From Russula earlei (Eukaryota > Basidiomycota > Agaricomycetes > Russulales > Russulaceae): a stretch of 23,655 bases of DNA. Positions 20,378 to 23,655 of the stretch are shown here, one piece after another. Where the stretch lies: assembly GCA_025769875.1 (NCBI GenBank), contig JAGFNK010000733.1:1-23655 (forward strand). Direction: 5' to 3'. A program made the position numbers and the translations under genes. The first letter of the stretch is position 1. The number at the start of each line of letters is the position of its first letter. Below the pieces are notes generated by a model, which was given only the letters and a program-made list of their open reading frames with translations, had not been told where the DNA came from and did not search any database.

Positions 20378-21297
20378 ATGCCCCCCACCGTGCGCCATCT
20401 CCCCTCCCTAGGACTGGTTCATAATACGCCCCCTTTCCCTGGCTCATCGAGTTTTTTCACCCACGAAAATCCCGCTTGCGAGCCACGCTCCTCTGTCTCG
20501 TGTCCCTTCTCATCCTTACGACATATGTCTGCCTCATCTCATCACCCGTCCTTTCACCCGGCCATCTCCTCAACCCTTATTCTTCCAAGCACCACAACCT
20601 CGCGGATACCTGGCGAAAACTTGCCGCCAAGGTCCCAGCTCCCCCGGCCACGCAATGGCGGCCGGACGTCTCGCTCACGCCTGAGCAGGAGCTCGGTGCC
20701 CTCACCGCGTTCATGGTCGCTCTCCCGCAGAACGTCATCCCCACAGACATTGACCCGGATCAGCCGATCGACCCGCAGCTCGTGTTGGACTTTGACACGC
20801 GGGTTCCGGAAGCAGAGGAGGAGATCGCCGACATCGTCCTCGACGTGTGGATCAAGAACCCCGTCGTCGTGTTTTCAAAGGTGCGACGGTGCTCGACCTC
20901 GCCCGTCGCCCGTTCCGCGCTGACCCTTTCATTCCTGTCTCGTCAGCTTCGTTCGGCCGTCTCCCGCGAGCTCAAATCCATTTTACAGACCATGGATCTC
21001 AAGCCACCTCCAACAATCTTCGACGTCGACGAACGAGGTCGGTCTTCTCTGTGCCTTGTCTTACGCCCCTTGGATACTAAGCTGCGTCTTCCCTCAGTCG
21101 ATGCGGACGTTCTCACGCCGCTTCTCTTCCGTCTCACGAACTCGACCGAGCTTCCCATCCTCCTCATCGGAGGGACAGCCGTCGGGTCGATTGACAGAAT
21201 CCGAGAACTCAATGCCGATGGGAAACTCAAGGAATGGGTCATTGGCGCTGGAGCCGTTCCTGGTAGCACAAAGAAACCTAGAAAGGGTCACCGGTGA
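20378..21297 (+). CDS. Membrane-anchored glutaredoxin-like protein lacking the active-site cysteines
   Basis: Exons: 20378-20389, 20452-20880, 20947-21037 and 21098-21297, about 243 residues; all phases agree. An in-frame ATG at 20345 would add 11 residues. After the Arg/Lys-rich FFHPRKSRLR comes one hydrophobic segment (residues 15-35), giving a type II signal anchor like Grx6/Grx7 of the yeast secretory pathway. A linker with DTWRKLAAKVP follows, then a thioredoxin-fold domain: NPVVVFSK (140-147), SRELKSIL, PPTIFDVDER, DADVLTPLLFRLTNSTELPILLIGG and a C-terminal REL.ADGKLKEWV helix. The ELP holds the cis-proline and the GG fits glutathione binding. Odd: the CPYC/CGFS position after FSK reads LRSAVSREL, with no cysteine, so classical thiol-disulfide exchange is not expected. 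The small first exon is the least certain part. Confidence 0.8.
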
Positions 21298-22604
21298 TGT
21301 CAACTTGGCGACGCCGCTGACTGTAATAATATAAGATACATTAGACTCCTTAGACCTCCTCATGCACGGGCAGTAACTCTAACTACGTTAGCTGTTCGTC
21401 CCCTACGCAACACGAACCCCTCCATGCCCACGATTCCCGCCCAGCAATACCCGCCTCGCTGCTTTCTGTTCTCCAAGGACCTTTTTCAGGACTGTTGACG
21501 TATTAGGTAGTGCCATGCCACTGTATAGGCCTTCGATTAAAGTCATACCAATCTCTCTTGATGCCATATAGGCAACGCTCCTTCCAACTGCATCTCACAG
21601 TGGAATCCAAATGATGACGAGCCGCTATCATGGCACTCTAATCCATATTGATCCGGATCTCTCGAACATGGAAGTTCCCATTTGCGACGCACTCTAATTT
21701 TTTCTCGGTGCGTTCCGTCCGTCCCTTCACTCCTTCGTCCCATATTCATTAAAATTAATCAATGGCTATAGGTTCTTGTGATTTTTTTTTAATATCCCAT
21801 CGGAGCTGCGGTACTCCCTCCCACCCCTAGCCCCCAATCGCCGCCGCTCAGGCCCGATTTCGACTTGAAGTCGTTGACTTCCCACGAAATGAAATTTATA
21901 GTATCGTCCAGTGGTGGTGCGGTGTTCAGTCGCTTCTCTTTCTTGGCGTGGCGCACCAGAGGGCTGCATGGCGTCATCGGTGGTGATATGGTGCCCCTCT
22001 GCGCGCCAGCCCTTCGCCCCTTTGCACCTCTCGATTGATTCCTCCCTGCTCGATCTCGGTCTCGGTCTAGTTAATTCATACGCCGACTTTTGGCGCAGCG
22101 GGGTAGTTTCTCGTCGTGGACATGGTCGGTGGTGCGTGCATGCATTAGTGCCGGTGGCATATATGCGTGCGTCGGGTCCGAGTTGGAACAAGCAACCCGA
22201 TCCGGTTTGAAAACGTCCACAAGGTTGAAAGTGATGGGTTCGCGGGCGCATCTCCCAAACGGAGATCGTGTCGCTGGCGGTTTGGAAAAAGATGCCACGT
22301 CTTCGTCGTCGTTTGATCGTCACTGTTTGTTTCTTCTCACAAGACGCCTGTTGATCAACAGACAACTACGTTCTTCAATTGAGCGTACGTGGGAAGAGGG
22401 ACATGTGTAATCCGGCAACGATCATGATGATTGTCTAATCTGTATCATACTAACGTAATCATGCTAACGTAATCATTGATTAACGGTACACCAATGTTTG
22501 TCTTTATTTGTACAACTTCGCACCCTTTCTTTATTTTATGGGACGGTTGCCCCTCCCTACGTCGCTTACAGTCTCGCACACCCCGACCAGTTTCAAGCCG
22601 TCTC
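21298..22604. other. Intergenic region downstream of the glutaredoxin-like gene
   Basis: No gene supported. It contains an oligo-T run near 21782-21790 and a direct repeat CTAACGTAATCAT, twice within 22445-22470. Open frames on either strand have no recognisable motif or splice-compatible continuation. Confidence 0.45.
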
Positions 22605-22650
22605 CTGCACCCATTAGGATCATCACAGGATATGATCCTAATGGGTGCAG
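22605..22650. repeat. Perfect 19-bp inverted repeat with 8-nt loop
   Basis: Left arm 22605-22623 begins CTGCACCCATTAGG; right arm 22632-22650 is its exact reverse complement; the loop is CACAGGAT. It would form a stable hairpin in RNA or a cruciform in DNA. No gene overlaps it. Confidence 0.95.
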
Positions 22651-22704
22651 ATCGTGCTGGCTATCGGAAGGGAGTTTTGTCGTCACCATCGTGTTGTGCA
22701 CTGT

Positions 22705-22745
22705 GATGCACAGAGACCCATGTGCCACATGGGTGTCCGTGCATC
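22705..22745. repeat. Imperfect palindrome
   Basis: GATGCAC (22705-22711) pairs with GTGCATC (22739-22745), and inside them CCCATGTG pairs with CACATGGG around a one-base centre near 22725. The two stem parts are separated by a small asymmetric mismatch. It lies 55 bp from the perfect inverted repeat at 22605-22650. Confidence 0.85.
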
Positions 22746-23655
22746 TCATCATCCCAACATCGCCAGCCCTGACGTGGAGCGTGCAAGGGCCACAATGTGA
22801 GCTGTGTAGGTCTCGTCCTTGCTAGCGCTGCCCTTTCGATGCCAGAAACGATGCTCGTACGGGCAATCGGAAAACAACGACAGCGCCGTCGAACGGGCAG
22901 AGAATCAGGACGAGTTTGAAAAAAAAAAAACCCTGAGAGCGACGTTCAAAGGTGACGACGATATCAATATCAAAGGACATGGAACGGCCCGTTCAGGGGA
23001 ATCGTGGGGCCGAATTCACACACGGGTTGGAAAGCGGCCCTTCCCGCTGCTGTCGCCTCGCCTGAACCACCAGAACGCTGTTCTCTGACGGGCCACTGGC
23101 CATCTCCCAAGGACACACCCAAGGGCCTCGATGCTCTCGCGAACCTTTGTGACGACTGGACCATATCGCGCTCATGACGCCGGCCACGCAGCCCCCCCCC
23201 CCCCCCTAGCTTTTGAGCTGGGCCGCGCAAGCCGAGCCCCTCGAGCCAGCCTGGTCCCAGGAGATGAATTCGAAACGGGGGCCTGCAAGTTTGCGGCCGC
23301 GAGTCGTGTGCCCCCCCCCCCTTTCGGAAGTCTCCCCTCTCCCTTCACACGACGCCCTGTGACACAGCCACTTTTTGATTACGGTGGGAAATGCAAATGC
23401 GTAGTACGCAATGATCAGGGGGGGAGGGCAGGGCAGGGCAGGGCCTATCGGCATGTGTCGTGTCGTGTCGTGTCGTCTGCAGAACGCGTCTGCGCCTCCC
23501 TGTGCGCACAGGCTTACTGACGGGGGTAAGCTAGGCCGCCGGCGCCGGTGACGCATCATCTCATCCCCAAATCACAAAAAATCGAATCGAAATCAAGCTG
23601 GACTGGACGAACGTGGTGGTCACCCGCCCGATCCGCAACAACAATTCGGCGACGT
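22746..23655. other. Terminal intergenic region with homopolymer runs
   Basis: No gene supported. It holds an A12 run (22919-22930), a C15 run (23192-23206) and a C11 run (23311-23321). A gene could begin just beyond the window edge. Confidence 0.45.
23426..23475. repeat. Short tandem repeats (GGGCA)n and (TGTCG)4
   Basis: GGGCA repeats about 3.8 times at 23426-23444, and TGTCG four times at 23456-23475, with a short spacer between them. Simple repeats with no sign of coding. Confidence 0.9.

Noticed and set aside
20345..20923. Plus-strand 192-codon Ser/Arg/Pro-rich frame overlapping the glutaredoxin-like gene
   Set aside because: Only its first codons are used; beyond the first intron the other frame carries the membrane anchor and thioredoxin-fold motifs with consistent splicing.

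Overview
The window looks like nuclear DNA of a mushroom-forming basidiomycete (Agaricomycetes type). The evidence is dense short introns (45-75 nt, GT..AG), a STAND/NLR protein with a fungal Goodbye-type N-terminus, NACHT and a very long ankyrin tail, a DUF6532-type protein of a kind frequent in mushroom genomes, and a Cpc2/RACK1 gene whose intron carries a U24 C/D snoRNA. All gene models were built by hand-splicing the sequence; no alignment or search was run.

Layout. 57-1098 (+): NmrA-like NAD(P)-binding protein, four exons, one apparent single-base frameshift. 1319-3055 (-): inosine-uridine-type nucleoside hydrolase, eight exons, three apparent frameshifts, convergent with the first gene. 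3056-4060: no gene seen. About 4060-6580: an AT-rich block with related arms at both ends around a minus-strand DUF6532-type gene (4596 to about 6176), which looks like an inserted or repeated unit. 6988-14341 (-): one very large NLR-like gene (Goodbye - NACHT - about 40 ankyrin repeats, about 2,260 residues when read through). Its ankyrin exon is a young, homogenised 99/198-bp repeat array. It carries an in-frame TGA at 10820-10822 and a seven-base homopolymer frameshift at 12854-12860. 14342-14725: intergenic space shared by the NLR and the divergent RACK1 gene. 14726-16004 (+): RACK1/Cpc2, intact, with U24 snoRNA in intron 3. 16319-17611 (-): low-complexity, acidic protein of unknown function. 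17612-20377: 2.8 kb with no gene I can support. 20378-21297 (+): membrane-anchored glutaredoxin-like protein lacking the CxxC/CxxS active site. 21298-23655: no supported gene; two palindromes at 22605-22745 and several simple repeats.

The genes do not form a pathway. The main points are the U24 snoRNA housed in the RACK1 intron (the arrangement known from budding yeast ASC1), the NLR sensor with its expanding ankyrin array, and a cluster of coding lesions (four indels and a nonsense codon, plus one indel in the NmrA gene) that are either real decay or consensus errors. The conserved RACK1 gene shows none.
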